A stretch of 31,145 bases of DNA from Tubiluchus corallicola (lineage: Eukaryota; Priapulida; Priapulimorpha; Priapulimorphida; Tubiluchidae): NCBI GenBank assembly GCA_030141605.1, contig JAQGDQ010002451.1:1-31145 (forward strand), in the 5' to 3' direction. The translations under genes and the position numbers were made by a program. The notes beneath the pieces are model-generated. The model ran no database searches. It was not told the origin of the DNA and worked only from the letters and a program-made list of their open reading frames with translations. The first letter of the stretch is position 1, and each line of letters starts with the position of its first letter. Positions 17,314 through 25,500 of the stretch are shown piece by piece.

Positions 17314-18780
17314 ATGAAAAAATATATAAATGTAATATACATAGCTATTCTTCTTACAAGTATAGTAGCTTGTAGTAAAGATTTCTTAGAAAAAGAAGCA
17401 CTGGGAAAGATTGATGAAGAAACGTTTTACAAAACAGAAAAAGATGCTATGGAGGCCTTAGTGGCTGCTTATAGTCTACTTTACGGTGATTGGACAGATT
17501 TGATAAATCAGGAAGTAATGTCTGATAATTCTGTAACAGGTGCAGCAAATGCCACTGACGGATGGGATATAAGAGAATTAGAGCAATTTAGAGCTACTTC
17601 AACCAATCCTAAGGTTAAAGATATATGGTCTAAAAATTTTACAGGTATTAGCAGAGCTAATATTGTAATAGAGAAAGTGCCAGATATAGCATTTGAAGAT
17701 GAAGATGAAAAGGATAACATTATAGCAGAAGCAAAGTTTTTGCGAGCATTTTATTATTTCAATTTGGTTCTTTATTTTGGTGATGTGCCTATGATTACAA
17801 AAATCTTAACAGAAAATGAAATTATACAGGAACGTGTAAACAAGAATATCATATATGAGAAGGTGATCATACCTGACTTAGAAGCAGCTATACCTAACTT
17901 AGAAACTACTCACGATACAAGATACGAAGGAAGGGTAACACAAGGAACTGCTCAGGCTTTATTAGGCAAAGTGCATTTATTCAACGAAAATTTTACAGAC
18001 GCAGCTAAGTATTTAAAAGATGCCATAAATTCTCCTGCCGGCTTTGAACTTGAAGAAAATTTTGAGGATATTTTCTCCTCCGAGAATCAAAACAATAAAG
18101 AGACCTTATTTGCAGTACAGCATACTTCAAAAGAGGCTACAAACGATTGGGGAAGTCCCAAAGGAAATATGTTTACCACCTTTGCAGGAATAAGAGATTA
18201 CAAAGGCGATACATATGCTGAGGGTTGGGGGTTTAATCTACCCACTCAAGACTTAGTAGATGCTTTTGAAGCGGGAGATGTTAGGTTAGCTGCCTCTATT
18301 ATTTCTACGGATACAATAAATGATGATGATTATACAAAGAGTAATCAGCATACAGGATACTATACGCAAAAATATGCTCCTTTACTCAAAGACAAAGCAA
18401 TAGATGGTGGAGATCCATTTTTAAATTATCCAACCAATAAAATTTTAATGCGCTTGGCAGATGTCTATTTAATGTATGCCGAAGCTGTTGTAAATGGTGG
18501 TGATGGAGGTGATGCACAACAGTATTTCGATGCTGTATACAAAAGAGCAAGAGGAGAAGCTGCTACTCCACCAGTGGTCTCGTTACCTGAAATAAAAAAA
18601 GAACGTAGATTAGAATTAGCACTTGAAGGTATTCGCTTTTTTGATTTAGTAAGATGGGACGATGCTTCTACCGTTCTCGAATACAAAGGATTTGCTAAAG
18701 GGAAACACGAGCTTTTGCCTATTCCACAAAATGAGATAGACAGAACTAATGGTGTGATTACTCAAAATCCCGGCTATTAG
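17314..18780 (+). CDS. SusD/RagB-family glycan-binding surface lipoprotein
   Basis: A 488-residue outer-membrane lipoprotein that caps the SusC barrel and binds glycan. The signal peptide ends in a lipobox T-S-I-V-A-C with Cys20 as the lipidation site. The mature part starts S-K-D-F-L-E-K and continues with the helical TPR-like SusD fold: A-E-A-K-F-L-R-A-F-Y-Y-F-N-L near 140-153, A-D-V-Y-L-M-Y-A-E-A near 380-389, E-R-R-L-E-L-A-L-E-G-I-R-F-F-D-L-V-R-W near 429-447, and the ending N-P-G-Y. I use the ATG at 17314; an in-frame TTG two codons upstream exists but adds nothing. The stop directly abuts the GH5 gene. Confidence 0.96.
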   Translation: MKKYINVIYIAILLTSIVACSKDFLEKEALGKIDEETFYKTEKDAMEALVAAYSLLYGDWTDLINQEVMSDNSVTGAANATDGWDIRELEQFRATSTNPKVKDIWSKNFTGISRANIVIEKVPDIAFEDEDEKDNIIAEAKFLRAFYYFNLVLYFGDVPMITKILTENEIIQERVNKNIIYEKVIIPDLEAAIPNLETTHDTRYEGRVTQGTAQALLGKVHLFNENFTDAAKYLKDAINSPAGFELEENFEDIFSSENQNNKETLFAVQHTSKEATNDWGSPKGNMFTTFAGIRDYKGDTYAEGWGFNLPTQDLVDAFEAGDVRLAASIISTDTINDDDYTKSNQHTGYYTQKYAPLLKDKAIDGGDPFLNYPTNKILMRLADVYLMYAEAVVNGGDGGDAQQYFDAVYKRARGEAATPPVVSLPEIKKERRLELALEGIRFFDLVRWDDASTVLEYKGFAKGKHELLPIPQNEIDRTNGVITQNPGY

Positions 18781-18789
18781 TTGAAAAAA

Positions 18790-20016
18790 ATGAAAAATAT
18801 TATTTTATCAATTGTATTAGTGGCAGGTAGTTTTCTTTTTTATTCGTGCAGCAATGAAAGAGAACCCGTGAAATATTGGACGGTAAAAGGCACAGAATTT
18901 ATCAATCCCGAAGGACAAGCAATACAACTAAAAGGCATAGGTATTGGCAATTGGCTTTTGCCCGAAGGATATATGTTCCATTTCAAAAGGGCTTCTTCGC
19001 CTCGTTTGATTAACGAAGCATTTACAGAGTTGATAGGAGAAGAGCAAGCAACAAAGTTTTGGGATGCTTTTTTAGAAAACTATATCACCTTAAAAGATAT
19101 AGAGTATATGAAAAAAATAGGGATGAATCATATACGTCTCTCTTTTGATTACAGGCTATTGACTCACGATGATTTTCTTGGTAGAGATTTTCACGGTTAC
19201 GAGTACTTAGACAGAGCTATACAATGGGCAAAGCAAGTGGGAATGGGTGTGGTACTTGATATGCACGCTGCTCCAGGCGGACAAACTGGAGATAACATAG
19301 ATAATAGTTATGGTTATCCTTGGCTTTTCGAAAGTAAACAAGCTCAACGACAAACAATAGATTTGTGGGTGGAAATTGCCAAACGTTACAAAAACGAACC
19401 TACCATCATTGCTTATGAATTGCTCAACGAACCTATTGCACACTTTTTTGATAACAAAAAAGAATTGAATAAAAAACTAGAGCCTTTGTATAAAGATATT
19501 ACAGCAGAAATACGAAAAATAGATGCTAACCATATTATCATATTAGGAGGAGCACAGTGGAACACGAATTTTAAGGTTTTTGGAAAACCTTTTGACGATA
19601 AACTAGCTTATGCTTTTCACAGATATTGGATGCCGCCTGTGAAAGAAGAAATACAAGAATATATCGACTTTTCAGACAAGTATCAAGTGCCTATCTATAT
19701 GAGCGAAACAGGAGAAAACACAGATTCTTGGTGCGATAGTATGAGAACTACATTAGATAAAGAGCAAATATCATGGGCTTTTTGGCCTTACAAAAAATTA
19801 GACAACCCAAGAGGCATAATTAGTTTTTCTCGTCCTGCGAAATGGGATGCTATCATTAAGTATGTAGAAACAGATGGACAATCGTTTCAACGAAGACCTT
19901 ATAAAGTAAATAGTAAAGTAGCAAAAAAAATATTAGATGAATTTATAGAAAACAGCAAGTTTGAAAATTGTGTTCCCCAAAAGGGCTATATCAAAGCATT
20001 GGGTTTTAAAGAGTAA
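18790..20016 (+). CDS. Glycoside hydrolase family 5 lipoprotein, exo-1,3-glucanase-like motifs
   Basis: A 408-residue lipoprotein (lipobox L-F-Y-S-C, Cys20), so it is membrane-anchored and probably exposed at the surface or in the periplasm. The GH5 (alpha/beta)8 barrel is clear: G-I-G-I-G-N-W-L-L-P-E at 49-59, G-M-N-H-I-R-L-S at 111-118, D-M-H-A-A-P-G-G-Q at 157-165, L-N-E-P at 212-215 with acid/base Glu214, F-H-R-Y-W at 276-280, and S-E-T-G-E at 305-309 with nucleophile Glu306. The G-N-W-L and H-A-A-P-G-G-Q blocks recall exo-beta-1,3-glucanases of the GH5 family, but the subfamily cannot be fixed by eye. The ATG at 18790 gives the shorter, cleaner signal peptide; a TTG at 18781 immediately after the SusD stop is the alternative. 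It is the third gene of the susC operon. Confidence 0.88.
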   Translation: MKNIILSIVLVAGSFLFYSCSNEREPVKYWTVKGTEFINPEGQAIQLKGIGIGNWLLPEGYMFHFKRASSPRLINEAFTELIGEEQATKFWDAFLENYITLKDIEYMKKIGMNHIRLSFDYRLLTHDDFLGRDFHGYEYLDRAIQWAKQVGMGVVLDMHAAPGGQTGDNIDNSYGYPWLFESKQAQRQTIDLWVEIAKRYKNEPTIIAYELLNEPIAHFFDNKKELNKKLEPLYKDITAEIRKIDANHIIILGGAQWNTNFKVFGKPFDDKLAYAFHRYWMPPVKEEIQEYIDFSDKYQVPIYMSETGENTDSWCDSMRTTLDKEQISWAFWPYKKLDNPRGIISFSRPAKWDAIIKYVETDGQSFQRRPYKVNSKVAKKILDEFIENSKFENCVPQKGYIKALGFKE

Positions 20017-20061
20017 AAAGGGAATTACAATTAAGTTTGAATATAGTTTAAAGCATAAAGA

Positions 20062-21357
20062 ATGTATAAAACAAAAGGGGGTTGCTATAAAAATTCATTA
20101 AAAAGAATAATTTGGTTTCTATTTCTTTTCAATCTCTATTTGATAAACTATGGCCAGCAGTTTTATACAATATCCGAAACTGAGCTTCGAGATAAAATAG
20201 CAGGATACTGGATAGGGCAATTAGTAGGCAATTATATGGGCTTTCCATTCGAATTTGTTTATAGCGATGAGCCTATCCCATTATTTATTGATAGATACTA
20301 CAATGTAACTGATACTCCCTCCATAGAGATAAACCGTAACGACAGAAGAGGCTATATAAATATAATGGCCGATGCACTAGGAGGAGCATGGAGCGATGAT
20401 GATACCGATATTGAATTTGTTACCCTTCACGCCGTAGAAAAATATGGCTTGGATATAACTTACCCTGAGATTACAGAATTTTGGAAAAAACATATCAACA
20501 GATTTATTTGGGTGAGCAATAGAAAGGCGAGAGACCTTATGGACAAAGGACTACTTCCACCTGAAACAGGGAAGAAAGAAAACAATCCATATTGGTTTGC
20601 CATCGACCCTCAACTTGTTAACGAAATATGGAGTGTATTTTACCCGGGGATGGTAGAAAAAGCTGTTTATAAAGCTGAATGGGGTGCTAAAATAACAAGT
20701 GAAGATTGGGGAACACATCCTACTATTTTTTATGCTGCTTTATACAGTGCTGCATTCTTTGAAACAGATATTAATAAACTATACAATATTGGGATGTCCT
20801 ATATTCCAATATCTAGCCCATTTAAAAAAGGATTAGAAGATGTAAGAAAATGGCATACAGAATATGACGATTGGAGAATTACGCGAGGGTTAATACAAAA
20901 ACACTATTTAAACTATCCTAAAACTACTCCTGACAATAATGAATGGTTTCTTCAAGTATCTTCTATTATAAATGGACTACTTGGAGCTATGGCAATTTTA
21001 TATGGAGAAGGCGATTTTATAAAAACAACAGGAATAGCAGTATCTGCTGGTTATGATTGCGACAATCAAGCCGCAACTTGTGGTGGTTTAATTGGTGTTT
21101 TAAATGGCTCTAAATCTATTCCTAAACACTTAACCCACGAAGTAGGCCTAAATGAGAAATGGACGGAACCTTTCAATAATCAATACATTAACTATTCTCG
21201 CGATGGACTACCCAATGTAACATTAATTACAGACATAATCGACAGAATTTTGAGAATAACAGAAAATGCTATAACTCAAAATGGAGGGCAAAAAATAGAA
21301 GATAATAGAGAAATTCTATTTAAAGTTAAAGTTTCAAAAGACTTGTATATAAATTAA
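20062..21357 (+). CDS. Secreted ADP-ribosylglycohydrolase-fold protein (DraG-like) in the PUL
   Basis: A 431-residue protein with an N-terminal export signal (positive n-region to K15, hydrophobic core about 16-30, likely cut near G31/Q32). The rest matches the ADP-ribosylglycohydrolase (PF03747) all-helical, metal-dependent fold: K-I-A-G-Y-W-I-G-Q-L-V-G-N-Y-M-G at 45-60, W-S-D-D-D-T-D at 110-116, and G-Y-D-C-D-N-Q-A-A at 330-338. Asp112, 113, 114, 332 and 334 are at the positions that hold the paired metal ions in DraG/ARH3. Classic members remove ADP-ribose from proteins in the cytoplasm. Export, and a place between GH5 and GH3, argue for a glycan or glycoside substrate instead. That is an inference; the true substrate is unknown. 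It lies 45 bases after GH5 and 53 before GH3, in the same operon. Confidence 0.85.
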   Translation: MYKTKGGCYKNSLKRIIWFLFLFNLYLINYGQQFYTISETELRDKIAGYWIGQLVGNYMGFPFEFVYSDEPIPLFIDRYYNVTDTPSIEINRNDRRGYINIMADALGGAWSDDDTDIEFVTLHAVEKYGLDITYPEITEFWKKHINRFIWVSNRKARDLMDKGLLPPETGKKENNPYWFAIDPQLVNEIWSVFYPGMVEKAVYKAEWGAKITSEDWGTHPTIFYAALYSAAFFETDINKLYNIGMSYIPISSPFKKGLEDVRKWHTEYDDWRITRGLIQKHYLNYPKTTPDNNEWFLQVSSIINGLLGAMAILYGEGDFIKTTGIAVSAGYDCDNQAATCGGLIGVLNGSKSIPKHLTHEVGLNEKWTEPFNNQYINYSRDGLPNVTLITDIIDRILRITENAITQNGGQKIEDNREILFKVKVSKDLYIN

Positions 21358-21410
21358 ATAAACTACCCTTAAAAATATATATTAATCTTATTTAAATAAA
21401 AAATAAAAAT

Positions 21411-23675
21411 ATGAAAACCACTTTATTAACAGTAAAAATAGCACTAAGTATATTGTTTTTGCATTCGTGCAACAATAGTGTTACAAAAAATCAAACCGAA
21501 AAAGACAAAGCAATAAACAAAAAAGTTGAGCAAGTGCTATCTCAGATGACCCTGCAAGAAAAATTAGGGCAAATGCAACAAATAGATGCAGGAATAGACA
21601 AAAAAATAATTATCAAAAGAATAAAAAATGGAGAGTTGGGCTCAATCCTAAATGTAAGTGATGTAGATGCTGCTAACGAATTCCAACGAGTGGCTACTGA
21701 AGAAAGCCGAATGAAAATACCTCTTATTATTGGTAGAGATGTCATTCACGGCTATAAAACAGTATTTCCAATACCCTTAGGGCAAGCATCTTCTTGGAAT
21801 CCTAACTTAATAGAACAAGCCGCAGCTATTGCCGCAGAAGAAGCAGCCTCTGCAGGAATTAACTGGACATTTGCTCCTATGATGGATGTTACAAGAGATC
21901 CGCGCTGGGGACGTGTAGCCGAAACCTTAGGAGAAGATACCTATCTTACAAGTATACTGTCTGCTGCTATGGTAAAAGGATTTCAAGGCGACCTATCGGC
22001 ACACAATACCATAGCAGCCTGTGCTAAACATTATGTAGGCTATGGAGCCTCTGAAAGTGGCAAAGATTATAATACCACCAACATACCAGAGAATGAATTG
22101 AGAAATATACACCTACCTCCATTTAAAAATGCTGTGGATGCGGGTGTGGCTACTATAATGTCGGCTTTTAACGATATAGACGGCATACCTGCTTCAGGAA
22201 ATGTACATACTCTAAAAACTATATTGAAAGACGAATGGGGCTTTAAAGGCTTCGTAGTAAGCGACTGGGAGTCTATGAACCAAATGATAGTACACGGCTT
22301 TTGCAAAGACAACAAAGAAGTGGCTTACCGCTCGGCACTTGCCCAAACAGATATGGAAATGACAGGTACCACCTACAACGACCATTTGGAAGAACTGATA
22401 AAAGAAGGTAAAATATCAGAAAAATTTGTTGACGATGCTGTAAGGCGTATACTAAAAGTTAAGTTTCAATTGGGATTGTTTGACGATGCACAAACTGATG
22501 TGAAAAAATACCCGCAATTGGTGAACGATGATTACAAAAAAATAGCTAAGGAAATAGCAACACAATCTATTGTGCTACTCAAAAACAAAAACGATATTTT
22601 ACCATTATCAGCCCCACTGAACAAGGTAGCAATAATAGGGCCTATGGCAGACGAACCCTACGAACAAATGGGAACTTGGACATTCGATGGAGATGAAAAG
22701 CACACTATCACTCCACTGGTTGCTATCAAAGATATGTTAGGAAAAAACAAAGTTCTTTATTCAAAAGGCTTGGAAACAACACGCTCTACAAAAAAAGGAA
22801 GGTTTGCAGAAGCTAAAAAAACGGCCCAACAAGCAGATGTAGTGTTGCTATTTGCAGGCGAAGAAGCTTTTTTGTCAGGAGAATCCAACAGCAGAGCAAA
22901 TATCAATTTGCCGGGAGCACAAGAAGACCTCGTGAAGGAAATAGCCTCTACTAATAAGCCTATTATACTAATAGTTATGGCAGGACGTCCTATTGTGCTA
23001 ACACAAATATTAGATAAGGTAGATGCAGTATTTTTTGCTTGGCATCCGGGAACAATGGGAGGAGAAGCATTGGCAGACCTTATATTTGGCAATAAAGTTC
23101 CGTCTGCTAAGTTGCCTATTAGTATCCCTCGTTCCGTAGGACAAATACCCGTATATTACAGTTATAAAAATACAGGAAGGCCTACACTTGAACCAAGAGT
23201 AGAATTGGAAGACTATCCTGACAAAGTAAAACAGCTTTCTACGGGCTTTACCTCTCGGTATTTGGATGAAGAACTTACGCCCCTATTTCCCTTTGGCTAT
23301 GGGTTGTCATACACCACATTCAATTATTCTGATATAAAACTATCATCTTCATCTATAAAAAAAGGAGAAAACATTATCATTACAGCCAAACTTACCAACA
23401 CGGGAAATAAAGATGCTGAAGAAATAGCACAACTTTACATAAGAGACCTTGTAGGCAATATTACCCGACCTGTAAAAGAGCTGAAAGGATTTCAAAGAGT
23501 ATTCTTAAAAGCAGGAGAAACGAAAACAATTGAATTTACACTTACTAGCAAAGACCTAATGTTTTATAGCTCGTTGAAAAAGAAATGGATATTAGAAGAA
23601 GGCGATTTTGAAGTTTGGGTAGGTGAAAATTCTGCTACTAACTTAAAAACTAAGTTCGAATTATTGAACAATTAA
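21411..23675 (+). CDS. Glycoside hydrolase family 3 beta-glucosidase-like lipoprotein
   Basis: A 754-residue lipoprotein (lipobox L-F-L-H-S-C, Cys20). It releases terminal beta-linked sugars, usually glucose, from oligosaccharides. The N-terminal barrel has K-H-Y-V-G at 206-210 and the nucleophile motif V-V-S-D-W-E with Asp285. The alpha/beta sandwich has F-L-S-G-E-S-N-S-R at 487-495, where Glu491 is the likely acid/base. A fibronectin-III-like domain (about 640-745) completes the usual three-domain BglX-type layout. Length and motifs are intact. It is the last gene of the PUL operon and probably acts in the periplasm on products of the GH5 enzyme. Beta-glucosidase is the best call; beta-xylosidase or other GH3 activities cannot be excluded. 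Confidence 0.92.
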   Translation: MKTTLLTVKIALSILFLHSCNNSVTKNQTEKDKAINKKVEQVLSQMTLQEKLGQMQQIDAGIDKKIIIKRIKNGELGSILNVSDVDAANEFQRVATEESRMKIPLIIGRDVIHGYKTVFPIPLGQASSWNPNLIEQAAAIAAEEAASAGINWTFAPMMDVTRDPRWGRVAETLGEDTYLTSILSAAMVKGFQGDLSAHNTIAACAKHYVGYGASESGKDYNTTNIPENELRNIHLPPFKNAVDAGVATIMSAFNDIDGIPASGNVHTLKTILKDEWGFKGFVVSDWESMNQMIVHGFCKDNKEVAYRSALAQTDMEMTGTTYNDHLEELIKEGKISEKFVDDAVRRILKVKFQLGLFDDAQTDVKKYPQLVNDDYKKIAKEIATQSIVLLKNKNDILPLSAPLNKVAIIGPMADEPYEQMGTWTFDGDEKHTITPLVAIKDMLGKNKVLYSKGLETTRSTKKGRFAEAKKTAQQADVVLLFAGEEAFLSGESNSRANINLPGAQEDLVKEIASTNKPIILIVMAGRPIVLTQILDKVDAVFFAWHPGTMGGEALADLIFGNKVPSAKLPISIPRSVGQIPVYYSYKNTGRPTLEPRVELEDYPDKVKQLSTGFTSRYLDEELTPLFPFGYGLSYTTFNYSDIKLSSSSIKKGENIIITAKLTNTGNKDAEEIAQLYIRDLVGNITRPVKELKGFQRVFLKAGETKTIEFTLTSKDLMFYSSLKKKWILEEGDFEVWVGENSATNLKTKFELLNN

Positions 23676-23691
23676 AAACTGATTCAAAGAA

Positions 23692-23732
23692 GAAAGGGCT
23701 TTATCCCTATTACAATAAGATAAAGCTCTTTC
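23692..23732 (+). terminator. Stem-loop at the end of the PUL operon
   Basis: A 14-bp stem (23692-23705 with 23719-23732, one G-U pair, loop of 13) begins 17 bases after the GH3 stop. AAAGGGCTTTATC pairs with GATAAAGCTCTTT. No T-run follows, so it may be a 3'-end stabiliser or a processing site rather than a classic intrinsic terminator. Confidence 0.55.
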
Positions 23733-23799
23733 GAAAATCAAAATAACAGGCCAAACAAAATATTATTGTGATAGTATATTCAATTACCACATATTAATA

Positions 23800-23830
23800 T
23801 TGCATAAATAAAAACAAAAAACTACCTTTG
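23800..23830 (+). promoter_or_regulatory. Promoter of tRNA-Leu
   Basis: TTG (23800-23802), 20 bases, TACCTTTG (23823-23830): an exact match to the Bacteroidota consensus, ending 18 bases before the mature tRNA. Confidence 0.8.
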
Positions 23831-23848
23831 CAATATATATAACTATAT

Positions 23849-23933
23849 GCCCAGGTGGCGGAATTGGTAGACGCGCTGGTCTCAAACACCAGTGGAGCAA
23901 TCCTTGTCGGTTCGATCCCGACCCTGGGTACCA
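23849..23933 (+). tRNA. tRNA-Leu (anticodon CAA)
   Basis: An 85-base class II tRNA. The acceptor GCCCAGG pairs with CCTGGGT, the discriminator is A at 23930, and CCA is encoded at 23931-23933. The anticodon stem is CTGGT/ACCAG with loop CTCAAAC, giving anticodon CAA at 23883-23885, which reads UUG. The D-loop has GGTAG, a long variable arm follows the anticodon arm, and the T-arm carries GGTTCGATCCC. It stands alone, with its own promoter. Confidence 0.97.
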
Positions 23934-24083
23934 CAAAAAAACTAAAATTTGCTGCACAGATCTTTTTCATCTTTCTTACAACTTCATTAATAAGCCAAAG
24001 TATAACCGTTTTCGTGGGCTTGCAAGCCTTTTCTAAGGATAAAATTATTAGCTTTACCGTCAGAAATTTTAAACAAAATTAAA

Positions 24084-24281
24084 GTGGTTTGCAAGCAAAC
24101 AAAAACAATTGCTTTTAGTATTATTATATTTGGGGCAATCATTCGTCTTGTACAGTATTTCTACAATAATGCTTTGTGGTTGGACGAAATTAATCTATCA
24201 TTAAACATCCTCGAAAGAAGTTATATAGAACTCTTACAACCCTTAGAGCGGGGGCAGGCTGCTCCTATTTTTTTTCTTTGA
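24084..24281 (+). pseudogene. N-terminal stump of a GT39-like membrane glycosyltransferase
   Basis: A 65-codon open frame beginning at GTG. After a hydrophobic segment it shows A-L-W-L-D-E-I-N-L-S-L-N, then L-L-Q-P-L-E-R-G-Q-A-A-P-I, the first periplasmic loop of ArnT/PMT-type (GT39-like) glycosyltransferases, with the D-E pair that is catalytic in that fold. Full members exceed 400 residues with about ten membrane helices. Here the frame stops after F-F-L, and no later helices are found in any frame. The last bases also encode the tail of a minus-strand remnant (stop at 24265-24267), so a deletion probably fused two genes in opposite orientation. It is not expected to be functional. Confidence 0.65.
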
Positions 24282-24441
24282 GTAAGGTATCTAACAATCC
24301 TACTGACAAATCAGAGGGCTTGTCTATGGGCAATATGTAGGTGTCGCCTGCTTCGCACTTTTGGAGTCTATTGCTTTTGTCTCAATAGAAGGTGGAGAAG
24401 TGTTTTTTTCTGGTGTGTTGTTGTCATAATGTTTAGTTAAT
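24265..24441 (-). pseudogene. Frameshifted 3' remnant of an unrecognised minus-strand gene
   Basis: Two overlapping minus-strand frames look like one broken protein. The upstream frame gives a Pro/Ser/Thr/Asn-rich linker (N-N-T-P-E-K-N-T-S-P-P-S). The downstream frame gives G-D-T-Y-I-L-P-I-D-K-P-S-D-L and ends L-L-K-E-K-K-stop. They would join across an A-run near 24370 if one base had been lost. I do not recognise the family. The 5' part of the gene is missing or too decayed to see. Confidence 0.35.
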
Positions 24442-24818
24442 AGTTAAATTTTCTTATGCTCTTTTACTCATTATATCTTATTTTCAAATGATATGAGTGA
24501 GTTCAGTTGCTCATACAACTACAATTAAAGTAAACTAAAAACTAAAAATTCTGTAAAGCAGAAACGACTGCCCTTAAAGGCTTTTGATAGAAAAACAGGC
24601 AAAAGGTGGAACGATTATTTTCTCACTGTTTGAGCCTTTTGAAAAAGACGAGTTTTGAGAAGATAGCGAAGTAGATAGCATAGTTTTGTGCAATTTGTCT
24701 TATTTTTGCACATTTCGTCTTGTGGATTATAGCTTTACGTTCACACCTGTGGCAGATAATTTTGTTGTTGAAGGCAGAGTTGATAGAGATAATACATAAC
24801 TACAAAAGCAGAAAAGTA
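24282..24818. other. Decayed gene-poor stretch after the glycosyltransferase stump
   Basis: 537 bases with no intact gene. The left part holds the minus-strand remnant described above. 24442-24577 is AT-rich with no frame of interest. 24578-24799 holds a possible plus-strand remnant (separate entry). No RNA gene, insertion sequence ends or repeats longer than 12 bases were found by eye. Confidence 0.5.
24578..24799 (+). pseudogene. Possible plus-strand gene remnant with an in-frame stop
   Basis: One frame reads K-G-G-T-I-I-F-S-L-F-E-P-F-E-K-D-E-F, then TGA at 24656-24658, then E-D-S-E-V-D-S-I and on to F-T-F-T-P-V-A-D-N-F-V-V-E-G-R-V-D, with TAA at 24797-24799. The composition looks protein-like on both sides of the stop, but no family is recognised and no start is visible. 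It could be chance. Confidence 0.3.
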
Positions 24819-25500
24819 TTATTCTTGTTCTTCCTTAACTACAACAGTCCATTCTTTTTCCTTTCCATCTTCGGCTGTTACAATGTAGGTTACAGGGTTG
24901 GTAAAACCTTGCTCCTCAACACTTTCAGGGCTTACACTAGCTTTGTCCGATATATTAAAGGGTAGGTTTTAGTTTTTTTAGGTCTGTTTCATAAGGCACT
25001 TCTACTGCTATTTGATTATCAGTAATAATTCCTTTTGCCCTAAATCCGTTATCATCTTTTAAGAAAACAAAAGAGTCTATTACTGCTTCTTGGTATGCTT
25101 TTCTTACTATGACTTTGTAATTAACAGTACTGCCATCTTCGGCAGTTACTACATAAGGTACTGTGTCTTGATAAGACCTCGCTTCTTCAGGGTTAGGGCT
25201 TATTGTTGCTTTTTCAGATATTTCTGCCTTAGCTATTAAATTGGTTACATCCAAATTACCCGTATATACATAGCTAACAGGATAGTACCAATTGTAATAT
25301 TTGTAATTTTCAGTATCATCTGGTAAGTAATCTATTGTATAGTCCTTATCAGTGCCAACATATGTATCTTCCCAGTTGTCATTTATGAAAAATTTAAATG
25401 ATTTTATTTCCCTGTGAAAAGATAATAATTCTGTATTCTCTTCTTGCTCACAGCTTATAAGTATTAAAAAAGAAAAGAAAATTAATATTGTATTTTTCAT
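24819..25500 (-). pseudogene. Lipoprotein with DUF5018-like repeats, broken by a one-base frameshift
   Basis: The ATG at 25500 gives a lipoprotein signal (lipobox I-L-I-S-C, Cys17) and a frame of 181 codons that stops at 24955-24957. It holds a repeat unit of the type A-x-I-S-P-N-P-E … Y-V-V-T-A-E-D-G-S-T-V-N-Y-K-V, as in DUF5018-like, Ig-fold surface lipoproteins of Bacteroidota. Just past the premature stop the other frame continues with N-I-S-D-K-A-S-V-S-P-E-S and Y-I-V-T-A-E-D-G-K-E-K-E-W-T-V, a second copy of the same unit, ending at TAA 24819-24821. An extra base in the GGG run at 24960-24962 (plus strand) explains the break. The shorter product (24955-25500) might still be made. Function is unknown; related proteins often sit in glycan loci. 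Confidence 0.65.

Noticed and set aside
24017-24028. Palindrome GGCTTGCAAGCC followed by TTTTC, after the tRNA
   Set aside because: As a hairpin it has only 4 pairs, too weak to call a terminator; TTGCAAGC recurs at 24089 and inside pheT, so it is not specific.
23855-24082. Plus-strand ORF running through tRNA-Leu
   Set aside because: Its start lies inside the tRNA and the rest has no protein-like motif.
24720-24965. Plus-strand ORF with hydrophobic segments
   Set aside because: It overlaps the second repeat unit of the minus-strand lipoprotein gene antisense and has no motif.
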